This document shows positions 23,075 to 33,940 of a DNA stretch of 64,000 nt, piece by piece. The position numbers and the translations under genes were made by a program. This stretch comes from Pseudomicrostroma phylloplanum (taxonomy: Eukaryota > Basidiomycota > Exobasidiomycetes > Microstromatales): assembly GCA_039545275.1 (NCBI GenBank), contig BCHS01000008.1:496001-560000 (forward strand). The letters run 5' to 3'. Each line of letters opens with the position of its first letter. The first letter of the stretch is position 1. The notes beneath the pieces are model-generated. The model saw nothing but the letters and a program-made list of their open reading frames with translations. It had not been told where the DNA came from and searched no databases.

Positions 23075-26000
23075 TCACCTCTGGCCAAACCTGGTCGGTG
23101 CTCCTCGCCCTCGAGCTCCAGAACCGGCCTCTCCGCCGCCGCGCCCACCGTGCCCGGTATAAGCATTACCAGTACCAGTGTAATCTTCTGAGGTAGCGCC
23201 CGCGCTGCCAGATGTCCGGTCGTATGCACTCGGCTCCCTGTCTTCCCATCGGTGTTGCTTCCATCCCCCTCTGTAAGATTTTCCTCTCCCTCCTCCGCCT
23301 CGCTGCGCATGTCCATCACAGCGCATGCCCCCTCTCTGACTGGTATCGTACGACGACGATTGCTGCTGCTGCTCGGGTCGATTTGGCATCAGGTCCGGTT
23401 TTTGCCCCTGCTCATAAGGGGCTCGCTGCCTAGTGTCATTGGCAGAGCTAGTGTGCTGTTGGGGACGCTGCTGATGATGTTGCGGGGCGTACGAGGTAGC
23501 TTCTGGCCGCTGAGGCTCGTCCCAAGCGCTAGCTGCATCGATTCCTCCTCCTGACGGGCGAGGTGGTAGACGTACCTGCTGACCGATGGATTGTTGACGA
23601 GCGCGGGGTTGCTGCTCCTGAGATGGATGGGGAGGAGCGACCAGGCCACGATCGATGCGAACAGTTTCATCCTCGTCTCGACCCGGCGTCGACGGCCCGG
23701 ACTGAGCCGCGGTGTACTGTCTCGTCCCGTGTGAGCTGAACCTCGCAGCGAGATCTGAGTCTGACTGCTGTAGATGATACAGACGCTGCTGCTGCTGGCG
23801 ACGTTGTGTGTCTTCTCTGTCATCATTGATACAGTTCGAGCGGTGACTTGGGCCTGCATCGTACCTCATGTTCGGGTGTAAGTCTCTAGTTCTCGAATTC
23901 ATCTTCGAAGCAGGTATCGGAGCGTCGCTTGGTCTCACGGCACTGTAGCCCTGGGCTTCGCTCCTAGATGATGATCGCTCTTGTCTGGCCGACGAGGGAG
24001 AACGACTGTGCGCTGTCTCGTCGCTGGGCGTGAGCACATTTCGCGACCTCGTCTGATCTTCGACGCTGGAAGGCTGGTGCCTGTGTGAAGAGCCGGAAAG
24101 GTTCTGCTCCTCATGTCGCGATGCTTGGCCAACTTCTGACCTGCTGTCCCGACTCGGGTGGATACCACCTCTGGCGGCCTGCAGCCTTGAGCCATATGCA
24201 TAAAGCATAGCAGCCTCTTCTTGCACAGCTCTTCGGCTCTCGTTCTGCAGCTCTTGCGTGCTGTCGTGAAGCCGTTGCCCGTACGTAGAAGTGAGACGTC
24301 CGGCGTGATCTTCCGAGTAGGCGTGGTTTCGCTCGAGATTTGGTGCTAGGCCGTAGCGAGCAGGTGGAAAGCCCTCAACCTGCGTGCCTCCATATACTCC
24401 CGGGTGACTGCTTACCATGCCTGAGAGTTGCGGCGAGCTCTGCGGCCCAGCGAGTGGAGACGGTGAATGTGGAGGATAGATGGTCTGGGTCCTCGGCAGC
24501 TCATTGTAGACGTGCCCGCGCCATCGATTGGCTTCCTGGCGGTCACTCTCGGGCTGTGCATACCACGTGCTGGATGAGGATATCGCAAGATCCGAGGAAG
24601 TAAGAGGCTGAGCTATGAAAGGACCATTGCTGCTTTCTGCGGCAGTGGATCGAGCCTGCTCTTGTTGTGCAGTGGATGCACCGCGGCCCAAAGTGCTCCA
24701 AGCGCTACCCTGAGGCATATCCAGTGGCTGCCAGGTCGTCGGGTGATTCGTTTGTCTCTGTGGCCCTCGAGCGCTGGAGCCGAGCCCTTTCTGCTCTCGG
24801 AAGACATGGGCGCTCGATGGGGGATCTCGCCGAGGATCGAAGAAAGTCGTCGAGTGCCCTTGCTGCTGCTGCGCATACGTTGGCAGCCTCGTTCTCGACG
24901 GCGCATGACGCCCTGCGCTGTCTGGAGCTGGGCCGGTCCAGTCTTGATCCCTTGCAGACGGTTCTCCAGCCGACGAAGCTCGATCTTCTGCTGCAGAGCT
25001 GCTTGCATACCGACTAGCCAGATCCTCAGAAGCTGGCTCCGAGGGCGAGGCACGTGTATGGTGGTTCCCAGGGAGCGCTGTACTGCCTACTTCATGTGCG
25101 CTGCCTTCTGCTGACAGACACTTCTGTACCGCCGCGACTAGAGCCTCCATCTGCAGTTCTGGCTCCGTACGCGGAGAGGTAGGTCCAGTATAGTGAGCAA
25201 GATCACTGCCGTCAGAGTGATAGCTTTGTGCAGGTGGTGGAACGGGTGACCAGACGGTTCCTCCGGCCGGTTCTCTCGAGCGAGCACGCTGGCCAACTCC
25301 TTTAGTCTGACGCGGAAGGGGAGCAGGCCGCATTTGGCTAGAAGTCGGCATCAGGTGCGGAGACGACGAGTAGTGGTGTTCGTAATGAGGTGCCTGCCGG
25401 CCGTTGACAGCAAACAGTGACCCCTGCGGGCTTGACATGGCGCTGGTTGCCATCTCGTATGGCAAAGATGGTTCTGGAAGCCAGTATGTGGCCGAAGAGT
25501 TGCTTGAAGGTCGACGAAGCTGAGACGTCCCCAGGTCCCACTCGTCCTCAAAAGCCACTTGCCCATTGGGTCCCGTCACGTTGCCCATCGTTGGGTAGAC
25601 AGGAGGGATAAGAGCTTGAGCGACTGGTCCTGACGCAAAAGCTTGATCAGCAACATGAGTGCCCCTCTCCAAAACTTCGGTGGCAGACGGATCATCACTC
25701 TCGCCTTCTTGAGCCCTCAAGAAGTATCTCAGAGCTGCTCGCTCTGGCTCATCCAGACAGCGGAGCGAATCAAGCCAATTGAGGTCCGGCCGAGCGTCAA
25801 TGCTGGTACTTCCGCTCCTGAGGACACATTCTGTGGTGTCCTCGAAAGGCCCAGAGCTCGCAACAGAGGCGTCTTCGAGGAATGATCGGACAACTCCGGA
25901 AGGCCTGATTGCGCGTAGTCCTTCCAGGCTCCAGTGATCTTCTATGAGGTGATCAGGTGGGCCAGAGCCACGCGAGACGTTGCAGTCACTTGTGTCACAT

Positions 26001-29000
26001 GCCGAGACCGGTACGTCACCAGGGGTTGCAAAGGCTGGACGCTGATGGCGAAGTAGAAGTCGCGAAAGACTGTCGGGCCAGGATGATGAACCAGCGAGCG
26101 CAATTTTGCTGCTTGATCGCTCACCGGCCGGTCGGCGGAGGGCTCCAGCGTTGTCTCTACCCTGTAATCTCAAGGACCCCGTGCCGTTAGTAGGCCGATG
26201 ATTACCTTTCGAGACAGCGATAGCTACGCTATTGTCGAAGTCAAACTTGGCTGACAGTCGTCGGCCCGGCGCCAGCATAGAATGAGTCCTCCAAAGCCTG
26301 ACGATCCTCTTGCGGCCTTTGCACGGGCCGTCGGTCTCGACCACCGTCCTCTTTGTCTCAACGAAGCCTTCAAGGTCATAGCAGTGTAGGCGAGCAAGTC
26401 TCTCTTCTCGTGCCCTTGAACGTCTCTGATGGTCGTCTTCGAAGGCATTGAGCTCACTGACACATCTCTTGAATACGTTGAGCTGTTCTGAATTTGTGAG
26501 GTCCGGCGTCGCGGTCGGCAACATACTTCTCGCAGGAAGGGATCGATGCAACGGCCCAGCTTGAGGCTCTGGTCGGGATACAGGGGACACGATCGTGGTC
26601 GCTCTGGAAGTGGCTGCACCGCTTGTACAGTGTCTTGTGTCGCTGGCTCGTTCGACGCGGTGGGAAGGCTCAGAGCCATTGCTTTCAGGAGGTTCGGGTA
26701 TCACAGTAAGCGAAGAAGGCGGCGATGCCGTCGCCGCCGGCTGACGATGCGCAGTGATATAGTTCTGCTCCGTCGTAACTGCAGGGCTTGCTTCTGACTG
26801 ATGAGGTTCGACGCTGCAGACGGGCGGGAGTCTTTGCTGATGGAATTGGCCTGTCATCGGTCCCTGCAAGAAGACTGGTGCACCCCGATCTGCGACCAAG
26901 GACGATGCATTGGAACAAGGGCAGACTTTCGCACACTTGCCTGGCACTTCACTAGAGTCCCGAGGTGGTTGGGACTTGTCTGCAGCTTTGTCGAGTGGAG
27001 GACCCGAAGAGACTTCAGGTCGTCCGGCGCAATTGCAAATCGCCTCCAAAGAGATGTCATAGTGTTCGTTGACTGGTGTCGCGGCAGTAAGGAGTTTATG
27101 GAGCTTGCTGCTTGTCAGATCCGCTCTCGCGTTGATCTGCAAGGGATACCACTTCTCGTTCAGAGCATTCGAGTCCGGACATCCAAAGTCGACGGATGAG
27201 TCCGGAGGCGGTGATGGTCCGTACTGACTGCCGGTGACCTCACTTGTGTTAGTCGTGTCCGTATGACTTAGACTGTACTTTCGGTCACCTGAGGAGAGGA
27301 CATGCTTAGAAAGGCTCGGGCGTTGCGAGTACTGCCCCTGCTCGAGGTCGGGATACCAGTGCGGACGTTGTGGCGTATCAATAGCGTGAGGAGTCTGCAG
27401 TGGAGAAAAGCAGGTGATGGTTGCACTTCCGGTTGAGAGAGGTGAAAAGAGCATTGATGGAGCAGCGGAGCGCACTGAAGAGGAGTCCATAAGCTCTCCC
27501 TCATCAGACTGTCTGTCGAAGCTGTTCTCGGACTCTTCTCGAGGCGACTTAGCGGCCGGAGAGCTCGTCAGAATATTCGAGGCAGCGGTATGGTACGAGT
27601 CGTCAGTCTCCGTCTTAGAGATCGCGCTTTCCCTACTTCGAGGTGAGAAGCTCTCTGGTACTTCTGCACTTGCAACAGTACCTTCGGTCGGTTTGCAGTC
27701 CTGGAAAGGTACTGAGACGACAGGGCGGGCCTTCTTGTGTCTGGCGGCCTCGGCATCACGCTGCGGCTCTTGAGGCGGTATGAACAGCTTTTCACCCCTT
27801 TCGGCTGCTGCCACTGCCTCAGCAATTCGCCGCCGATGCAGCTCCTGTTGCTTTCGCTCACGGGCAAGTCGAGTCCGCTCCTTTTCGCGCTGTGGCTTCG
27901 ACGCAGAAGTGGGGATTTCCTTGTTGGAGGCCAAAGCGGTCGGAGGTGCGCCCGGTATAGTGCGAGTGCGGATTTGAGACGAGTCTGTTGCCGTCGAGCT
28001 CGACCCTGAGATTACCACAACCGGAGGAGTCGATTCTCCGACCAGGGATGACTCTGCGTTCCAGGGAAGATGACGTGAAAGATCAGTTGCAACTCTCATC
28101 GATTATCTTCGTGGACAGCCCACTCACCCTTCTCTTTCCTTGTGTCTGCCACACCGACGGGTATCAGCTGTCCTGCAGTAGGATCTGTGGTGTAGCCTCG
28201 TAAATGATTCGGCGCATCCTCCGAGGTTCCCTTGAGATTCCAGCTCGCAGTATTTGGCGGCTGAGTGGATGATGCCGAAGATGATGTACGGATTGCCGTT
28301 CCTTTCGCCCGGGATTTGGATGGGAGTGTGGGCACACGAGATGTGCTGGCAGTGCTCAAGGCAGCTGAAGGACGCTCTCGGGATGATTCGCCGGATGACT
28401 GTGGCAGAGGCCCGATGTGGAGCCTTCTCACTTGATGCGTCCTCTCCGCAGGTACTGCGGGGTCGTCCCGGCCCTTCACATCTTGCAGCAAGCGTTGCCC
28501 TTCAGCGTGTTGGGCATCGGGCAGATGAGAGGACTGCTTCATCTTGGCACGCCGGCGCTGAGCCTTTGTCATCGTCGTGAAGACACTCCTACTGCCGACA
28601 GCGGCTGCCGCTTGCGAAGAAAGGAGCAGTTGCCCTAAGTCAAGTTCGCTTGCTTCAGATGCATCCGTAGTCCCAGAGATGCGACTAGAGGGTCGGGAGC
28701 TGGAAGGAGTAGAGCCCGTTCTCCTGGAAGCGCCCTTACCGTTTTTCTGCTTCCCCTTGCCCTCAACTTGGTGCTGGGGGGATAAGGAAGGCGAAGAGCA
28801 AGGCGCCTTGGCCAGTGTGGCAGGGGAATGAGCGCTGATGGACAAGTGATCGTCCCAAGAAGCCATGCGAGAAGCCTCAACTACTTCTTGAGGTGCACTT
28901 TGGCTGGAGCTCCCACTCCGGGCGTTAATGGCCGACGCACTCTTCTTGGACTCGATGTCGGCGGCGTTATCCGTTCGAGTAAGTGTCCCACTCTCGGCTA

Positions 29001-29826
29001 GGGATGAGTCTTGAGACCGGTTGTAGCTAGTGCAGGACTTGGCCGCAAAGCTAGTCTTCTTTGCGATTGCTCGACTCTGCTTCTTGGACTGCTTCTTGCG
29101 ATTCGATATCGTTGCGCCAGCCTCCACACTCCCTGATGGAGTCAAAGAATCGGAACATGCTAGTGAAGTATCGTCATCAACGAGAGATGGAGCAATGTTC
29201 GCCTCTGATGTGGTAGCGTGGGCCTTCGGGACGTTGTCACCCTCGGCTCCCATATCCGTAATGGACGCTCCGTCAGGTAGAAAGTTGTAGGCGTCGTTTC
29301 GGTGGCAGAAGACCACGACTTGCAGGTGCGAACTGCTAGCCAGAGCTCTCTGAAGTCTCTCTGACTCTGCCCTCCGATGTTGAATCTCTTCTAGACGCTG
29401 CCTGTAGGGAGAAGCTGCCGGTAACGAACGAGTGTACGGAGGGAAAGCGAAAGTTGTACTGGCAGCGCTCGAAAGCACGTCAGCAAGACCGGTGTGATCG
29501 ACAAGCGCTACGGTGTGAAAGAAAGCGGACAAAGGCGGCCCAACAGTGAGTCACTGTGCTCGACAACAAGCAATGCTGTCTCCACTAGTCTCACCTGACT
29601 GGATATCAGAAGCACGGGTGTCGGCAGATGCTCCTTGTTGTCCTTGAGCTGAGCAATCGGACGCTTGCCGATGGTCGAGCACCTTGTCTGTGGAAGATCG
29701 GTCGAGGTTGTCTTCGTTCTGAGGTGACGAAATGGCCTTGACTCGCCGCTTGAGAGCTTGAGAAGGCTTCTTTCTGCCGGCCTGAGCTTTGACTTTCTTC
29801 AAGCTAGCACCAGAACTCAGGGTCAT
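23075..29826 (-). CDS. Very large Gln/Ser-rich protein with basic N-terminus and RGG-rich C-terminus, function unknown
   Basis: Exons on the minus strand 29826-29595, 29507-28128 and 28053-23075 give about 2196 residues; both introns have gtgag donors and keep frame. Family not recognised. The N-terminus is Lys/Arg-rich (residues 9-31) and suggests nuclear or RNA association. A short ordered-looking stretch near residues 130-145 reads HLQVVVFCHRNDAYNFL. A charged helix (LARERKQQELHRRRIAEAV) follows near 580, right after intron 2. The rest is mostly disordered, Ser/Pro/Gln-rich. The last 85 residues are Gly/Arg-rich with RGG motifs (QRGGGGRGKSYRGGW and GGRGGGEAGSGARGRG), as in RNA-binding and condensate-forming proteins. 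The stop at 23075 sits at a possible gtgaag donor, with a tag acceptor 39 bases on, so a downstream last exon cannot be excluded. The start is also uncertain: another plausible peptide lies just upstream. Confidence 0.72.
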
Positions 29827-30725
29827 GACTATTGGCGAAGAGACACCTAACGGTTGACGATGTACGTGATCGTCTAGGAAGTTCCACCGCCTGAGGATCG
29901 AAGGGCGGCGTCAGCGCCGAGGCAGCAAGACGTAGCGATGACAAAGTGGGTATGTCCTGTACAATATACGGTTCCGCCTTCCACATGCGAGTGGGCTAGG
30001 AGAGGCCCAGCCAACGATGCGTCGAGAGCTGAGGGGCAATGATGTTCAGACCTGTACAGCCGGGGAATAGGATGGCGGCGAGATGCTGGTACCTTCAAGA
30101 GCGCGACTCGCCCGCTGCCGTGCCTCAGGGTAATGTGAGCAGAGGTGGAGCGACCGGGGGGTGACTATGGTGTGGAGGGAGTAGCTCTAGCCATGAAGGA
30201 ACCAATGGTCTGGTAGGCTGAGAGCTTAAGCGGAGTGGAGCAAAGGAAGAAGGACGACGGGAGCCTTGATTGTCCCTTGTGGCCGCCCGCCATGTGTTCA
30301 CCCCGCTAAACACTAACGGCTCACCCCGCGGGCGCCATGCTTCGGCTGTTGATGATTGCTCCCACGAAGCTCCCCACGCGCACTTTCTTCTCATCCCGCT
30401 CCTTTTGACCTGCCAAGCTGTTTCATAGCAGGTGATCCCGTGGTATACCTCCCCATGCCTCGTTGCCTTGAGCAGTAGAGGTTCTTGTGATCCGCCATTG
30501 ATACGGGTACCAACCAGCGTGCGCCTGTTGGGAATCGAAGAAGGCCGGGCCAGAAACAACGCTTACGTAAGAGGCGTTGCAAGGAGGTGCATTGACCACC
30601 ACGTCCCCCCTTCATTCCCGAGGCTAGCAGGCTACCATCCGTGACAGTGCTAACTTCTGCCTCCTCTCACTGCTCACCTACGCCATGCGGGTCAGGGCGA
30701 AGCTCCACTCTCATCCGCAAAGAAC
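29827..30725. other. Divergent intergenic region, 0.9 kb
   Basis: Lies between the large RGG protein and the F-box-like gene. The minus-strand stretch 29986-29870 encodes a peptide beginning MWKAEPYIVQDI that looks protein-like and might be an upstream exon of the RGG gene, but no standard-length intron joins it in phase. No other gene seen. Confidence 0.4.
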
Positions 30726-32180
30726 ATGACGGATCGCATACCTTTCCGCGATCTACCTGCGGAATTGCTCCAGCTCGTTGCCCATCAACTTGTACCTCCA
30801 CTCACCCACTCGAAGCCTTTCGCGGTCGTACACGATACCACATGCGCTACGTCTTCATGGCCAGATACGGCCTCCTTCTCCGCTCTCATCAGATTGTCGT
30901 CCCTGAGTGCTGCTGTCCGACGCCTTCTATGCCCCCTCATATGGCAAGAGATTCTCATCCACCGGCCGGATCGACTGGGCAAGCTGCGCTCGATTATGGA
31001 GTACTACCAACGCCTCGCCTCCTCCGCGTCTGAGATCGATCGGTTCGTCTACCCACTGCCTCTTGTACGCTGTCTCAGAGTAATCATGCCAGATCGATAC
31101 CTGTCTCTGGACCAAGAGATCCTACGCCATCTCTTTCGGAGCGGGATGAACCCAGCCAATGGCCTGCATACACTCGAGTGGGATGCCGAGGTGCTCCCTA
31201 GTCCCATGATCTGGCGTATGCTAGGGACGGCAGAGAAGCCTCCTGGTCTGGAGGCTATGCTTGCGGAGAGAAAGGGGAGGACAATGAGCCGGGAACAGAT
31301 TCGCGAGATTGCGCTTGACGCAGACGGCAACACTGGGGCCATGTTCCATCCCAGGCCGGGCACACGCAGACCCGATAATGGTCTCAACCTCGCGACGAAC
31401 ATGAGAACGCTTCGCTTGCACAGTACGGAAGATGCAGAATCTTCTCAACCGGAATCAGGAATGCCGTCCTCTCAGTTAGGAGTCGAGGCGAGAGTCGACC
31501 GTCCACGCGGCCTGGAGAGCCTTTCTCTGCATTGCCGCATCTTCTATTCTGGAAGCATAGACATGTCCCGGCTCCGTTCACTAAGGCACCTCAGGCTCAC
31601 CTCGTACGATGCACACCTTCTCCCGCCTCATCTTCCCTCACTCCTCTTGTCTCTGTATACTCCTCTCACGTCAATCTCGCTTTCGACGTCCAAGACGACG
31701 CTGCTCCACGATGTAGACCTCATCGAACGCGGACTGTTTGACCATTTGGAAGATCTGGACATCTTTGCAGTGACGCCGGAATTCCCGCTTTGGGTCGGCC
31801 TCCGGAGAGCTGGCCGGAGGCTCAAAAGGCTGCGTTTGATCCTGGATATCAATTCTAGCTTCGGCAATTTCGACCGGCTATTCAAAGAGCTCGCAGAGGC
31901 AGGGGCAGAGGACACCATGCACAGTGCGCAAGGTGACTCCCCTGCCCTGCAGGAAGCTGCTTCGTCTTCTTCAGGCTGCGGGGCCTTTCCCGAGCTGGTC
32001 TCTCTGTTTGTGGAACCGCTGCCCCAGGAGAACACTGCTCCTTCTTTCCCACACTTTCTCGACACCTGTCCCAAGTTGCGCTTTCTCAACGGCAGGCGGG
32101 TAGACGGCTTAGCACGGACGGGCTCTGCGGAGCTCTTCTCCTTCGATCCGGATCAACGGAGTGGCGCATTCTTCTATTGA
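30726..32180 (+). CDS. F-box-like protein with leucine-rich segments
   Basis: Single exon, 484 residues. The N-terminus (IPFRDLPAELLQLVAHQLV, residues 5-23) matches the start of an F-box, with supporting hydrophobic positions through about residue 75 (SLSAAVRRLLCPLIWQEI, including the typical Trp). The remainder has scattered leucine-rich strands (LESLSLHCRIF, LRSLRHLRLTSYDAHLL, LEDLDIFAV, LKRLRLILD) in the loose pattern of fungal F-box/LRR proteins. Such proteins usually bring substrates to SCF ubiquitin ligases through Skp1; that role is inferred from family. The C-terminal part carries a Ser-rich insertion and ends with a Pro-rich/Phe-rich segment. No intron needed. Located upstream of a 1.7 kb gene-free stretch. 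Confidence 0.78.
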   Translation: MTDRIPFRDLPAELLQLVAHQLVPPLTHSKPFAVVHDTTCATSSWPDTASFSALIRLSSLSAAVRRLLCPLIWQEILIHRPDRLGKLRSIMEYYQRLASSASEIDRFVYPLPLVRCLRVIMPDRYLSLDQEILRHLFRSGMNPANGLHTLEWDAEVLPSPMIWRMLGTAEKPPGLEAMLAERKGRTMSREQIREIALDADGNTGAMFHPRPGTRRPDNGLNLATNMRTLRLHSTEDAESSQPESGMPSSQLGVEARVDRPRGLESLSLHCRIFYSGSIDMSRLRSLRHLRLTSYDAHLLPPHLPSLLLSLYTPLTSISLSTSKTTLLHDVDLIERGLFDHLEDLDIFAVTPEFPLWVGLRRAGRRLKRLRLILDINSSFGNFDRLFKELAEAGAEDTMHSAQGDSPALQEAASSSSGCGAFPELVSLFVEPLPQENTAPSFPHFLDTCPKLRFLNGRRVDGLARTGSAELFSFDPDQRSGAFFY

Positions 32181-33940
32181 TGGCGCAGCAAGACTGGCGC
32201 ACGCTACGGCGACAGTGTGGTTTTGGCGACGATGCAAGCAGAGTCGATGGATGGAAGGAGGGACCTGACTGCTGGTCTTGAATGTACATAGAGTGTGAGG
32301 GCCAGCTGAGACAGGGTGGTGGCTGCTGGATGGCAAGTTTCTCCGGTCAGGGTACCGTGGCTGGGGGTGTCCGTGGTGCGGTCTGATTCTCCTCAGTGGC
32401 CCACTTGCTTTTTGCTCCCAGGGCTTGATGCAACTGCAGCCACGGAAAAGTCGCGGGGCGTGAAGCGAGGCAAGAGGAGAAGCGGGCCCGTCTCCAGATT
32501 TTAATACCGTCATGCACGAACACGAGAATAGTTGCTCTGCCTCTTTTGCCCCCTTCGGTGACTTGATCCTTAGGGGACCCTCCGCTTCCAGCGTCACACC
32601 TTCATGGCTGTTTAGTGGCAGAACACCCGGCACGAGGTGAGTCCCCGGATATTGACAAATGTGCCGCTGATGGTGGCTAAATTGCCGTGCGAAGACCATC
32701 GGCGTCCTACGCAGCAAGCGCTCTGGTAAACCAACTCTAGGTGGGGTGTCGTCCTTCCCTTGGTCTCACTCACCTCATTCTTGGTCGGGGATCATGCAGG
32801 TGGTGGACCAGGTAAGCCACAAGGAGGGGTCCTTGCCTCGGCTCTTGCCTCGGTCCTTGGCTCGGTCGGTCCTGGAGTCGCCAGACGTCGTGTCGGGGTT
32901 TGATGGTGGGTGCGATGATGCTCGCCTTTCCGCCCGCGGGTTGCGGATACCGGTGTCCTGCCTTACCCTTTCTGGGCAGCAGTGGGCGGGTGGTTGTTTG
33001 CAATCGTACGCCCGCCTCGCCTGCCCGAGCGATCAAGAGAAGTCAGCCAATCTCACTTGTTTGGCTCCCACGTCCCCGTGCGCTCTCTCGGCCTGCCTGC
33101 CTGCCTGCATCATGTCGCTTGCTCGCCTCTCTCCGCCCCGCTCGTCGTCGCCGTCGCCTCCCGCGCCTGCCTGCCTGCCTGCCTGCCTGCACCCGCCAAA
33201 CTTCTTTTCCACTGCCTGCACTTGCATCGCGGGCGGACCCCCCCCCCTCTTGCCCATCAGCCTCCGAGAGCCACCACCACTCACTCCCTCACCCATCCCT
33301 CACACCCGCCCACCATTGCAGGCGCCTTAGCTGGTACCCTTCCCTTCCCTCTTTTCGTCCTTCCTCCAGCTCATCCCCTCGTAGGCATCCTCTTTGCTCC
33401 TCCATCGCGCCTCCGCATCACGCCCACCATCCAAACAAGGGAAGAGGCATTCAGCCAAGCCTCACTTTTACACACAGCCCCCCCTTTCCGCCCGCACTCA
33501 CCGTACATCATCATCCCGCCGGCTCCCCCTCAAAGAGGTCAGCACAGAGATCAACGCGTTGCTTTGCTCAGCCGACATCATCATCGTAGCTTGCTCCGAA
33601 GACAGAACGACTCAGCCTTTTCAGCACAGACTCCTGCGCCCTTATCGCCCCTTGGTCCAATCGGCTCACGTGCCACCTAGCATTCCGCTAGACTCTTTCC
33701 CCGCGCTTTACTTCAGCCGCCCTAGGGGTGCGTGAGATCGAGCCGTACCTTACTTCCTTCCATACTTGCCTGCTTAGCTGAAAGGAGAGTGATCACAAGC
33801 GGGACCACCGGGAGAGCAAGAGTAGGCTGCTTCTCGTCTTCGGTCGAATAGCTCCTAGGGAGCAAACGGAAGGGAGGAACCGCTAGACGCCGGCTGCCGT
33901 CACACGTCGCTGTTGCATCGCACATTCCTCCGTGGTTGCA
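32181..33940. other. Long gene-free, pyrimidine-rich region upstream of the RhoGAP gene
   Basis: About 1.76 kb. The right part (33030-33700) is strongly C/T-rich and is open in several plus-strand frames that give only Pro/Ser/Leu-rich low-complexity peptides. It includes CCTG tetranucleotide repeats. Probably a long promoter and 5' leader, perhaps with non-coding exons. I cannot support a gene here. Confidence 0.45.
33091..33191. repeat. CCTG tetranucleotide repeats
   Basis: Two short tandem arrays of the unit GCCT/CCTG, about four to five copies at 33091-33109 and six to seven copies at 33165-33191, separated by 55 bases of CG/CT-rich sequence. They lie in non-coding DNA. Confidence 0.8.

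Noticed and set aside
22533..23319. Minus-strand frames rich in Ser, Leu and Pro downstream of the RGG gene
   Set aside because: They reflect the purine/pyrimidine strand bias. A last exon is possible, but its intron would be only 39 bases.
29870..29986. Upstream exon of the RGG-protein gene beginning MWKAEPYIVQ
   Set aside because: The only in-phase intron would be about 37 bases with a weak donor, so the exon was not added.
33165..33191. CCTG repeat as a mobile element or CRISPR-like array
   Set aside because: Unit of four bases without spacers; a simple microsatellite.
32746..33680. Three overlapping plus-strand open frames of about 190-230 codons
   Set aside because: They overlap in different frames, are all Pro/Ser-rich artefacts of C/T bias, and include CCTG repeats.
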